Shown: one piece after another, positions 57,082 to 63,455 of the stretch
Numbering within the stretch: position 1 is the stretch's first letter
How the letters are laid out: every line of letters starts with the position of its first letter
NCBI RefSeq assembly: GCF_003952165.1
Contig: NZ_RXFT01000012.1
Coordinates: 62,001 to 126,000, forward strand
Reading direction: 5' to 3'
DNA from: Variovorax guangxiensis
GTDB lineage: Bacteria > Pseudomonadota > Gammaproteobacteria > Burkholderiales > Burkholderiaceae_C
Length of the DNA: 64,000 bases
Notes under the pieces: generated by a model
Told to the model about the DNA's origin: nothing
Databases searched by the model: none
The model's input: only the letters and a program-made list of their open reading frames with translations
Translations under genes and position numbers: made by a program

Positions 57082-57798
57082 ATGTCAGCCCGCCAGAACG
57101 AGTTCGGCCAGTCCATCGGCCCCGAGGTTCCCGAATGGACGCCCCGCGCCCTGCCGCCGCGCCGCGTCATCGAGGGCCGTTTCTGCAGGCTCGAGCCGCT
57201 CGACGTTGCGAAGCACGCCGACGATCTGTACGCCGCCTATGCGCAGGCGCCCGATGGTCGCGACTGGACCTACCTTGGCGTGGAGCGGCCCGCCGATCTG
57301 GCCGGCCTGCGGGCCTATGCCGAGCGCATCGCGAAGAGCAGCGATCCGCTGCACTTCGCCGTCGTCGACATGCGAAGCGGCCGCGCCGTGGGTTCGCTGG
57401 CGCTGATGCGCATCGACCCGGCCAACGGGGCCATCGAGGTGGGCACCGTCAACTTCTCGCCACTGCTCAAGAACACGCCGATGTCCACCGAGGCGCAGTA
57501 CCTGCTGATGAAGTTCGCCTTCGACGAGCTGGGGTACCGCCGCTACGAATGGAAGTGCGACAACTTCAACGAGCCCTCGAAGCGCGCGGCGCTGCGGCTG
57601 GGCTTCAGGTACGAGGGGCTGTTCCGCCAGGCGGTGATCTACAAGGGCCGAACACGCGATACGGCGTGGTTCTCGATCATCGACAGCGAGTGGCCGGCGC
57701 TGCGCACGGCCTTCGAGCGCTGGCTGGCGCCCGGCAACTTCGACGAGAAGGGCGGCCAGCGCATGTCGCTCGACAAGTTTCGGCTGCCTTCTTCCTGA
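57082..57798 (+). CDS. GNAT-family N-acetyltransferase (RimJ/RimL-like)
   Basis: A 238-residue acetyltransferase. The fold is visible as RFCRLEPLDVAKHADDLYAA, then VGSLALMRIDPANGAIEVGT (strands 4-5) and YLLMKFAFDELGYRRYEWKC with the acetyl-CoA loop; NEPSKRAALRLGFRYEGLFR is the strand 6-7 signature. Proteins of this sub-group acetylate small amines or N-terminal residues. It is divergent from the MocR gene, which probably regulates it. The ribosome-binding site is weak (CGAAAGAGC). Confidence 0.88.
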   Translation: MSARQNEFGQSIGPEVPEWTPRALPPRRVIEGRFCRLEPLDVAKHADDLYAAYAQAPDGRDWTYLGVERPADLAGLRAYAERIAKSSDPLHFAVVDMRSGRAVGSLALMRIDPANGAIEVGTVNFSPLLKNTPMSTEAQYLLMKFAFDELGYRRYEWKCDNFNEPSKRAALRLGFRYEGLFRQAVIYKGRTRDTAWFSIIDSEWPALRTAFERWLAPGNFDEKGGQRMSLDKFRLPSS

Positions 57799-57813
57799 TT
57801 CCTCCGCCGCCGG

Positions 57814-58659
57814 CTACTTGCCCGGCTTCTGCGCCTGCTCGCACTCGACCTGGATCAGCTCGCGCTCGTCCAGCGTCGCGCCGATGCGTACCGCGCTGAG
57901 GCAGCCGCCCCAGACGCAGCCGGTGTCGGTGGACAGCAGGTCGGGCCGCGAGAGCCAGCCCAGCGTGGACCAGTGGCCGAATGCGACGGTGGCGTTGGCC
58001 GTCTTGCGCCCGGGCACGTCGAACCACGGCATGTAGCCCTCGGGCGCGGTGGCGGCGCTGTCTTTCGCCTCGAACTCCATCACGCCGTCCGCGGTGCAGA
58101 AGCGCATGCGCGTCAGCGCGTTGACGATGGCGCGCAGGCGGGCGCTTCCGGTGAGCGTGTCGCTCCATCGGGCCGGCTCGTTGCCGTACATCGACATCAG
58201 GAATTCGCCCAGCGCCGGGCCGCGCAGCACCGACTCGAGTTCGGAGGCCAGCACCAGCGTGTCGCCCACCGTCCATTGCGGCAGCACGCCCGCATGCACC
58301 ATCAGCAGGTCGCCGGCGCCTATGCGCATGTGCAGCGCCATGTGCTGGTTGCGCAGCCAGTCGAGCAGCGCCTCGGCATCCGCGGCGGCGAGAAGCTCGC
58401 CCAGCGTGTCCTTGCGGCCGGCCTTGCGCGCGCCGTGCGCTACGCCCAGCAGGTGCAGGTCGTGGTTGCCCAGCAGGCTCAGTGCCGAGGCGCCGTAGCC
58501 ATGCACGTGGCGCAGCACCGCGAGCGAATCGGGGCCCCGGTTCACCAGGTCGCCCAGCAGCACGAGGGTGTCGCGGCTGGGGGAGAAGTCGATCTTTCGC
58601 AGCAGCCGCTGGAAGGGGGCGTCGCAGCCCTGCACGTCGCCGATCAAGAAAAGTGCCAC
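57814..58659 (-). CDS. apaH: Symmetrical bis(5'-nucleosyl)-tetraphosphatase
   Basis: A 281-residue metallophosphatase that cleaves Ap4A to two ADP and removes NpnN RNA caps. LFLIGDVQGCDAPFQRLL, VLLGDLVNRGPDSL, LLGNHDLHLLG and LLMVHAGVLPQW are the metal-binding blocks. The start codon is GTG (58657-58659); close relatives, from memory, begin with ATG. The first 16 bases overlap the 3' end of the phage repressor gene, so the start and everything upstream lie at the prophage boundary and the promoter of apaH is now phage sequence. Confidence 0.93.
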   Translation of the reverse strand: MALFLIGDVQGCDAPFQRLLRKIDFSPSRDTLVLLGDLVNRGPDSLAVLRHVHGYGASALSLLGNHDLHLLGVAHGARKAGRKDTLGELLAAADAEALLDWLRNQHMALHMRIGAGDLLMVHAGVLPQWTVGDTLVLASELESVLRGPALGEFLMSMYGNEPARWSDTLTGSARLRAIVNALTRMRFCTADGVMEFEAKDSAATAPEGYMPWFDVPGRKTANATVAFGHWSTLGWLSRPDLLSTDTGCVWGGCLSAVRIGATLDERELIQVECEQAQKPGK

Positions 58660-58913
58660 GCCGGACTCAGAGTCTTGAGTAGTGCTGCCATGGGGCTGTT
58701 GTCCTTTGCGTCTTCGGCGGCTTCTATCTCGGTGATCTCGCGATTCACCTTGTCGAAGTTGAGGCCGAGCACGGTGCAGAACACAAGCGTTTGAGGGCGG
58801 GTGGGGAGGCGCTTGCGGTGCTTCCAGTTGCTCACGCGCGAGGCGGGGATCCCTGCTGCTGCGAGCTGGCGCACTTGATCTGCTGTCAGCTTGTCGAGCG
58901 CTTCAAAAAACAT
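58644..58913 (-). CDS. Phage repressor, helix-turn-helix
   Basis: An 89-residue protein beginning MFFEALDKLTADQVRQLAAA. The helix-turn-helix is residues 10-33 (LTADQVRQLAAAGIPASRVS, then NWKHRKRLP), followed by TLVFCTVLGLNFDKVNREIT. It resembles small Cro/CI-type regulators of filamentous phages. ATG 58913 lies two bases from the -35 box of the divergent promoter, with three palindromes behind it. Its last codons (PAWHFS) and stop lie in the apaH reading frame, so the tail was probably set by integration. Confidence 0.75.
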   Translation of the reverse strand: MFFEALDKLTADQVRQLAAAGIPASRVSNWKHRKRLPTRPQTLVFCTVLGLNFDKVNREITEIEAAEDAKDNSPMAALLKTLSPAWHFS

Positions 58914-58914
58914 G

Positions 58915-58943
58915 TTGACACCTATTTGCCGATTTGGTAAATT
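58915..58943 (+). promoter_or_regulatory. Rightward prophage promoter
   Basis: A perfect -35 TTGACA (58915-58920), a 17-base spacer and -10 TAAATT (58938-58943). Transcription would start near 58950 and run into the gene at 59008. Operator 1 covers the -10 box, so the repressor encoded on the other strand should silence it. This is the strongest promoter-like sequence in the window. Confidence 0.8.
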
Positions 58944-58987
58944 ACCAATACGGATTGCCAAATTGGCAATACCAGTTGGTTAGCCAA
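58934..58987. promoter_or_regulatory. Three spaced repressor operators
   Basis: Perfect palindromes TTGGTAA-A-TTACCAA (58934-58948) and ATTGCCAA-A-TTGGCAAT (58954-58970), plus an imperfect TTGGTTAGCCAA (58976-58987). Shared half-site TTGG. Centres are about 20-21 bases apart, two helical turns, so dimers would lie on one face of the DNA, as in lambda-type operator arrays. They lie between the divergent repressor gene and the lytic-direction genes. Confidence 0.8.
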
Positions 58988-59007
58988 TTTTGCCACTAGG
59001 AGCCGCC

Positions 59008-59337
59008 ATGCACCAGACCTCTCTTCTCGATTGCGTACCTCCCGCCGATAGCGGCTCGATTGGCAGCTTGGCGGCTCTGGTCGAGTCCGTGCGGGAGGTG
59101 CGCTCCGGCCGTCGCCCGATCCACGCTGACGCTGCCGCTCGCGTCCGTGCTCACCGCGCCGCAAAGGCCCGCATCGACTTCACGGACGATCCGAAGATCA
59201 AGGCGACCATCGCCGGCATTGCTGATGAACTGGGCTGCTCTGAAGCCGATGTGCTGCGGTCGTTCACTCGCTTTGCTCTGACTAATCGCAACTGGAAGCA
59301 AGTCGGGCTCTATGGTTCTAAGGGGCTGTCGTCGTGA
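59008..59337 (+). CDS. First rightward prophage gene, possible small DNA-binding protein
   Basis: A 109-residue protein with AGGAG at 58998-59002 setting ATG 59008. The first half is polar and Arg-rich (SVREVRSGRRPIHADAAARV); the second (DDPKIKATIAGIADELGCSE, then DVLRSFTRFALTNRNW) reads like a helix-turn-helix or ribbon-helix-helix unit. No family is recognised. Being first under the repressor-controlled promoter, it may be an antirepressor or early regulator. Confidence 0.65.
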   Translation: MHQTSLLDCVPPADSGSIGSLAALVESVREVRSGRRPIHADAAARVRAHRAAKARIDFTDDPKIKATIAGIADELGCSEADVLRSFTRFALTNRNWKQVGLYGSKGLSS

Positions 59338-59510
59338 GCGCGCGACTTTGGGATGAGCTGGCGCATGCGACGTTCGTGCAGGGCCTGCTGCTGGAGTTGT
59401 TCTTTCTGGCGGCTGATGGGTCGCCTGAAGAGGCTGTTTTGCTCAAGGCTGGCACTGCGCAGGACCTGCGGGTTTTGGCACTTGAGCAGGCCTATGAGGC
59501 GTGCCGATGA
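59334..59510 (+). CDS. Small prophage protein, 58 residues
   Basis: Starts at GTG 59334, overlapping the previous stop (GTGA), and reads MSARLWDELAHATFVQGLLL, then ELFFLAADGSPEEAVLLKAG and a helical end. It is hydrophobic-amphipathic in the middle but not a clear membrane helix. No relative recognised. Overlaps at both ends support it. Confidence 0.6.
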   Translation: MSARLWDELAHATFVQGLLLELFFLAADGSPEEAVLLKAGTAQDLRVLALEQAYEACR

Positions 59511-59719
59511 CCGCCGCCGAAAAGCTCGGATGGAAGCGCCGCGCCCACGTGGCGATCAGCGCTCCTATCCCTGCGTCGATCCGTAACGGCGGGGTCGTGG
59601 CCTCCGCTCAATACCGTGATGACGCTGCTATCTGCGCAGCGTTCGCGCGTCGTGGCGTCCAGCCTGAGCGCGCACGTTGCGCCATCCTTCGCCTCGAAGG
59701 CGTTCAGGGGCGGCTGTGA
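59507..59719 (+). CDS. Small prophage protein, 70 residues
   Basis: ATG 59507 overlaps the previous stop (ATGA). The protein MTAAEKLGWKRRAHVAISAP is basic with a central SAQYRDDAAICAAFARRGVQ. No motif recognised. Its stop overlaps the GTG of the next gene, continuing the coupled series. Confidence 0.6.
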   Translation: MTAAEKLGWKRRAHVAISAPIPASIRNGGVVASAQYRDDAAICAAFARRGVQPERARCAILRLEGVQGRL

Positions 59720-60168
59720 GGCTCATTCCGAAGCATCAGCAGGCCGGCTATGTCACGCCGCAGGCGCGCCCTTGCTGCCGTAACTGCCAGTTCATGACTG
59801 GCGAGGAAAACGGCCTGAACCAAGTCACCTACTGGTCTTGCCGCAAGCACGGTTTTGAGGTTCGCACTGGCGGTATCTGCCCGGACCATCCTCGTGCCGC
59901 ATCGATTCCCGGTGTTGCTGCGCCTGTTCGCGTGTCGCGGCGGGTTGGTTTGATGGCGGTGCCTGCGGACCAGTACCCAGCTTGGGGAGAAAGGAGCCAG
60001 GCTCCTGCGTCCCCAGACTGGGGAGATTCCAGTCAGGCGGAAGACTCCCCGGAATGGGTGAATGCTCAGATGGCGTTCATCAGGGATGAAGAGGCTACGG
60101 GCTCTCCTGTGCTGATGGCGCTCGCTGCTGAGCGTCGTCGCCAGCTCGGCATGGAGCCGCGTGCATGA
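59716..60168 (+). CDS. Prophage protein with cysteine-rich zinc-ribbon-like N-terminus
   Basis: A 150-residue protein from GTG 59716 (overlapping TGA), starting MRLIPKHQQAGYVTPQARP. Cys20, Cys21, Cys24, Cys42 and Cys55 with His45 and His58 (PCCRNC, WSCRKHG, GICPDHP) look like a metal-binding ribbon. The rest is a Pro/Ser/Trp-rich linker (SPDWGDSSQAEDSPEW) and a helix. Function unknown; DNA or protein binding is possible. Confidence 0.65.
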   Translation: MRLIPKHQQAGYVTPQARPCCRNCQFMTGEENGLNQVTYWSCRKHGFEVRTGGICPDHPRAASIPGVAAPVRVSRRVGLMAVPADQYPAWGERSQAPASPDWGDSSQAEDSPEWVNAQMAFIRDEEATGSPVLMALAAERRRQLGMEPRA

Positions 60169-60632
60169 CCTCCATGACGGCCTACGCGGCCGCCCAGCTC
60201 GCCCTACGCGCCTGGGCCTTCGCCTCGCCCCCTTCCTTGCCGAGCGGCTGTTCCATGGCGTGCAGCCATGGCCCGCACATCGCTGCGGCGCAAAGCGACG
60301 TAGCCCGCCAACGGCGTGTGATCCACCTGGAGCGCGAGGGATCGTTAGTCGCGCAAGCGATTGAGACACCGTACCCGGTGGCTCAACCCGAAGGGCCAGA
60401 GCCCGGTCCGCAGGACGCGCCCGGCCTCGATGGCGCCTGCCTTTTGCAATGCCTGTATCTGGCAGACCGCTGCGATCGCAACTGCGCAGGCTGCGCTGTG
60501 ACTGCGAGCGCGCGGCGGGAAGGGGCCCCGCTTGCGGGGAAGGGCACCGCGCAAGCGAGCGGGCGGCAGTGCGGCAAGCGCCCCGATGGTAATCACGGGG
60601 AGAGTAATTCGACCGAAGGGGAGACGCCATGA
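60165..60632 (+). CDS. Prophage protein of unknown function, 155 residues
   Basis: ATG 60165 overlaps the preceding stop, and its own stop overlaps the replication gene (ATGA at 60629-60632). The sequence starts MTSMTAYAAAQLALRAWAFA, has a Pro/Gly-rich middle and a Cys-rich patch (CLLQCLYLADRCDRNCAGC). GC is high compared with the surrounding phage genes, so this stretch may be a later insertion. No family recognised; coding is supported mainly by the overlaps. Confidence 0.5.
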   Translation: MTSMTAYAAAQLALRAWAFASPPSLPSGCSMACSHGPHIAAAQSDVARQRRVIHLEREGSLVAQAIETPYPVAQPEGPEPGPQDAPGLDGACLLQCLYLADRCDRNCAGCAVTASARREGAPLAGKGTAQASGRQCGKRPDGNHGESNSTEGETP

Positions 60633-61822
60633 CCAGAGTCGCGGCTAAGAACGCATTGGTGTTGGATGGCAACACCGTCAAGCTGCGACTGATGGCGGAA
60701 CGCCAGTTCAGCAAAGCCCTCGTTCATATCGACTGGCTGCGCTTCACCGTTCAGCTGCGCAACGCACCCCCGTTTCTCACGGACAAGCGCGCAGAGACCA
60801 CCAGCATCTGGGACGAAGGCTACCGGTTGAACAAGCTGTTGAGCATCATCAACGAACTGCCCGACCCGGAACGCGACGCATGCGGACAAGCCGCAGGCCT
60901 TGCGGACCGCGTCTGCATGGCCCTCGGCTTCGAGTTCACCCGCGCGGCAGACCTCGGCAAGGGTCACGACTTCTACAAGCGCCGTTGGTCGATCCAGCGC
61001 AATGGTGCGGAGGTCGGATGGGTCGGCTTCGGCGCATCGTCGGACAGCCCGCGTCAGCGCAGTCAGGCGGAAACCATCCACGTGAACCTGTACGGCCTCG
61101 CCTGCACGTTCGCCGAGCACGGATGGAATGACCGCATGGCAAAGATCGTCGATGACCTCGATGCCAAGATCACCCGTGCAGACCTCGCGCTGGATTTCTT
61201 CGAAGGCTTCCAAGGCGGCATCGAGCGCGTCAGCGAAGAGTACAAGGCCGGTCTTTGCGATGTTAACGGCCAGCGCCCGAAGATGCGCGATATCAACTGG
61301 CTCAAGGGCAGTTCGCGCTCTCTCTACCTCGGCTCCAAAGAAGCGGGCAAGGAGACCAACATCTACGAAAAGGGCGATCAGCTCTTTGGCGAAGAAGCCG
61401 GTAGCGACTGGCTGCGCTTCGAGCTGCGGTACGGCAACAAACTGCGCTACCTCGAAAGCGACATCCTGCGGCGTCCGTCCGACTTCTTCGCGGGTGCCAG
61501 CGAATGGCATGCAGCCATCCTGCGTGAAGCAGGCGAGATAGCCCTCCCCGAACGTGTCAGCACCACGCCGAAGGCCGCGCTGATGAGCGTTAAGGCCGAA
61601 TGTGTGCGCAATGCACGTTGGGCCATGGAAACCGCCGCGCCCACCATCGCCACGCTCTTCCAGTATCTCGATGAAGACCAGTTCTTGGAACTGGTGACCG
61701 GCAAGAAGCTGCCGAAGCGGCTCCAGTCCTTCTCGAAGGCCGATCTGCAAGAGGCGTTCGGCGAAGCCTTCAATCAATTCGTAGTCCCGCGATCTGGCCC
61801 AGTCGCGATGGGACTTCATTAA
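60629..61822 (+). CDS. Phage replication initiation protein (Rep_trans type)
   Basis: A 397-residue rolling-circle initiator. VHIDWLRFTVQLRN opens the domain; ETIHVNLYGLACTF, KITRADLALDFFEG, RSLYLGSKEAGKETNIYEKG and WLRFELRYGNKLRYLE are the ordered blocks of the Rep_trans/pII-like family used by many inoviruses and plasmids. The Tyr of NIYEKGDQ or of the LYLGS block would be the nicking residue. It starts in an ATGA overlap. The replication origin it nicks was not identified in the window. Confidence 0.88.
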   Translation: MTRVAAKNALVLDGNTVKLRLMAERQFSKALVHIDWLRFTVQLRNAPPFLTDKRAETTSIWDEGYRLNKLLSIINELPDPERDACGQAAGLADRVCMALGFEFTRAADLGKGHDFYKRRWSIQRNGAEVGWVGFGASSDSPRQRSQAETIHVNLYGLACTFAEHGWNDRMAKIVDDLDAKITRADLALDFFEGFQGGIERVSEEYKAGLCDVNGQRPKMRDINWLKGSSRSLYLGSKEAGKETNIYEKGDQLFGEEAGSDWLRFELRYGNKLRYLESDILRRPSDFFAGASEWHAAILREAGEIALPERVSTTPKAALMSVKAECVRNARWAMETAAPTIATLFQYLDEDQFLELVTGKKLPKRLQSFSKADLQEAFGEAFNQFVVPRSGPVAMGLH

Positions 61823-61843
61823 CTCGGGCTCGGAGCATCCATC

Positions 61844-62170
61844 ATGAAATTTCCCACGCAAGTCATCGTCCACGCCGTCAAGGAATCGAAGGGCGAATAC
61901 AACGGCAAGCCCTTCAGCAGCTGCACGTTCCACTGCGAAGTCGATCTGAAGGAAAACAACGCAGGCCGGTCCATCGGTCGCGTGACGCGGCCTTTCAAGC
62001 TCGGCGATGCATCCGAGTTCGACAAGTGGGCGCACCTGGGCGGCTCGTTGCCCATCACCGCTGACGCCGTATTCGAGCTGGAAGCCGCCAAGGAGGACGG
62101 TAGCAAGCTCGTGCTGCTCGAAATCAAGCCTGTCACACGTGCCGGCCAGAAAGCCGCCACGCCGGCCTAA
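61844..62170 (+). CDS. Phage single-stranded DNA-binding protein (pV-like)
   Basis: A 108-residue protein immediately after the replication gene, where filamentous phages encode the protein that coats new single strands. MKFPTQVIVHAVKESKGEYN, CTFHCEVDLKENNAGRSIGR and AVFELEAAKEDGSKLVLLEI form alternating strands suited to an OB fold. Recognised by position, size and pattern rather than by a specific motif. Confidence 0.72.
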   Translation: MKFPTQVIVHAVKESKGEYNGKPFSSCTFHCEVDLKENNAGRSIGRVTRPFKLGDASEFDKWAHLGGSLPITADAVFELEAAKEDGSKLVLLEIKPVTRAGQKAATPA

Positions 62171-62175
62171 CTGCC

Positions 62176-62439
62176 ATGCGGCTCATTGTCCAAAGCTTGG
62201 CAACGGGGCGCTTCCTGGCGCCCTCGCAGGACGACGGCCAGCCCGAATGGGTTCGTTCACTTGCACAAGCTGGCGGCGGTGTGGTCGATGACGCGGAGCG
62301 CGCGGTGCAGCTCCTCCATGACTACGCCGACGCGGACGACGAACCGGTGATTGTGGACCTCGATGTACTCGGGACTGTCGAGGATACCGACGAACACCAA
62401 TCGCATTTCGTTGCCGGTAACGGCGAAAGGGATCACTGA
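62176..62439 (+). CDS. Small acidic prophage protein, 87 residues
   Basis: Starts six bases after the ssDNA-binding gene: MRLIVQSLATGRFLAPSQDD, then WVRSLAQAGGGVVDDAERAV and a very acidic DYADADDEPVIVDLDVLGTV. It could regulate replication or mimic DNA, but no family is recognised. Its stop overlaps the next ATG. Confidence 0.65.
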   Translation: MRLIVQSLATGRFLAPSQDDGQPEWVRSLAQAGGGVVDDAERAVQLLHDYADADDEPVIVDLDVLGTVEDTDEHQSHFVAGNGERDH

Positions 62440-62576
62440 TGCAAGCGCTGTTCGGCTTCGCTGCAGGCCTCGCGGTCTGCGCACTGATCTGGATCGATGG
62501 CGAGCGCGCTGAGAGGCGTGTGCGTATCGAACGTGCACGCCGTCGTGTGCATGCAAACGTGCCGGTGATCAAGTGA
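62439..62576 (+). CDS. Tiny prophage membrane protein, 45 residues
   Basis: MQALFGFAAGLAVCALIWID is a membrane helix, followed by a strongly basic tail (ERAERRVRIERARRRVHANV). The topology (short outside, basic inside) resembles small inovirus membrane proteins. The ATG overlaps the previous stop by one base, and the stop overlaps the next GTG. Confidence 0.6.
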   Translation: MQALFGFAAGLAVCALIWIDGERAERRVRIERARRRVHANVPVIK

Positions 62577-62653
62577 TCCGGTACTTCATCCGTCGAGTCG
62601 TTGGCGCGATTGCGTCGCGGCTCGTTGGCCTTCTGTTCAAACTTTGGAGGTGA
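62573..62653 (+). CDS. Candidate 26-residue cationic phage peptide
   Basis: A GTG at 62573 overlapping the upstream TGA opens a 26-codon frame that reads MIRYFIRRVVGAIASRL, then VGLLFKLWR: amphipathic, six positive and no negative side chains. Its last codons form the GGAGG that serves the next gene. A minor virion or membrane-active role is possible; it may also be chance. Confidence 0.4.
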   Translation: MIRYFIRRVVGAIASRLVGLLFKLWR

Positions 62654-62658
62654 TGGTT

Positions 62659-62814
62659 ATGCGTTGTATGTGCTACATGTGCACGTATGTCGGTGATGTT
62701 GAGGAGTTCCAGAGCCATAACGAGGATCTCGCTCCTGACCTTGCCGAGACCGGCGTGTGCCCTTTCTGTGATGCGTTTTTCGACGATATCTCGGACGTAG
62801 TTGTTGAAGAGTGA
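62659..62814 (+). CDS. Small Cys-rich (zinc-ribbon-like) phage protein, 51 residues
   Basis: GGAGG at 62646-62650 with eight bases of spacing selects ATG 62659. The protein MRCMCYMCTYVGDVEEFQSH has Cys3, Cys5 and Cys8, and a second knuckle VCPFCDAF with Cys34 and Cys37, so a zinc ribbon is likely; the rest is acidic. No named family. TGATG coupling leads into the next gene. Confidence 0.65.
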   Translation: MRCMCYMCTYVGDVEEFQSHNEDLAPDLAETGVCPFCDAFFDDISDVVVEE

Positions 62815-63026
62815 TGCGCTACCTCGTCTGCATTGTCGATGCTGATCCTTGTCCGACGGACAGCATCGCTTCACTGCCCTTTCTTGAGACTGTGGATTTC
62901 ACGGCGATGGGCATCACGCCTGAGGTGTTGTTCTACGTCTTCGGATGGGGCTTCGCTGCGGTCTTCTTGTTCTGGCTATTGGGCCTCGGTACTGCTATAG
63001 CGCTGGCAATGATTCGCAAGCTCTGA
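62814..63026 (+). CDS. Small phage membrane protein, 70 residues
   Basis: MRYLVCIVDADPCPTDSIAS is a soluble start with two Cys, followed by ETVDFTAMGITPEVLFYVFG and one long helix (WGFAAVFLFWLLGLGTAIAL) with a basic end (MIRKL). Single-helix proteins in this position in related phages are minor virion or assembly proteins. ATG 62814 overlaps the previous stop. Confidence 0.65.
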   Translation: MRYLVCIVDADPCPTDSIASLPFLETVDFTAMGITPEVLFYVFGWGFAAVFLFWLLGLGTAIALAMIRKL

Positions 63027-63030
63027 TCAG

Positions 63031-63058
63031 CCGATAGTCCTGCGTGCAGGTTTATCGG
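63031..63058 (+). terminator. Hairpin between early and virion gene blocks
   Basis: Nested stems CCGATA/TATCGG and CCTGC/GCAGG with a two-base loop, in the 82-base gap before the coat gene. No T run follows, so it may be a partial terminator or an RNA-processing stem that stabilises the coat message, as in other filamentous phages. Confidence 0.5.
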
Positions 63059-63108
63059 ATGTCGGCTTCTCGGCATCGTTCATCACTTCAACTGCAAAGG
63101 AAATCGAA

Positions 63109-63348
63109 ATGAAGGTCTTTACCATGGCTCGCAAGTATGGCTCGAAGGCGCTGGCCGTCGCTGCGCTGGCAACGGCTTCGGTGGGTGCGTTGGCTCAAAC
63201 GAGCGAAAACCCCATCGTCACGGTGCTCAACAGTGTGTCGCTGGCCGGCGTGGCTGCCGCTATCGCTGCGCTGGCGCTCGTGATCGTGGCCATCGCGCTG
63301 ACGATGAAGGGCCCGGACGTGGCCAAGCGCATCATCCGCAAGGTCTGA
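63109..63348 (+). CDS. Major coat protein precursor (pVIII-like)
   Basis: A 79-residue precursor: basic signal peptide MKVFTMARKYGSKALAVAAL ending near GALA, then about 50 mature residues with a short N-terminal part (QTSENPIVTVLNSVSLAGVA), one membrane helix (AAIAALALVIVAIALTM) and a basic C-terminus KGPDVAKRIIRKV that contacts the DNA. This is exactly the build of a class I filamentous phage coat protein. AAAGGAAA precedes ATG 63109; ATG 63124 is an alternative start. Confidence 0.9.
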   Translation: MKVFTMARKYGSKALAVAALATASVGALAQTSENPIVTVLNSVSLAGVAAAIAALALVIVAIALTMKGPDVAKRIIRKV

Positions 63349-63353
63349 CGGCC

Positions 63354-63455
63354 ATGCTCGCGGGCGCACTCCTGGCCCTTTTCTGGGCGATCATTCTCCT
63401 GATTGGGGCCATGGGTGCGCTCGCGTTCGTGGCTGGCTACAAGGCTGCGCCATGA
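63354..63455 (+). CDS. Minor coat protein candidate, 33 residues
   Basis: MLAGALLALFWAIILLIGAM, then GALAFVAGYKAAP: one hydrophobic helix with almost no soluble part. Size and place directly after the major coat gene match the pVII/pIX cap proteins of Ff phages (32-33 residues). The stop overlaps the next ATG (ATGA at 63452-63455). Confidence 0.7.
   Translation: MLAGALLALFWAIILLIGAMGALAFVAGYKAAP

Noticed and set aside
58914-59007. XerCD/dif integration site near the prophage left end
   Set aside because: The AT-rich palindromes there are regularly spaced operators with TTGG half-sites and do not resemble a 28-base dif sequence.
60165-60632. Treating the 155-codon phage frame as certain
   Set aside because: Kept only at moderate confidence: its GC-rich, Pro/Arg-rich composition resembles non-coding high-GC frames, although both ends show ATGA overlaps.
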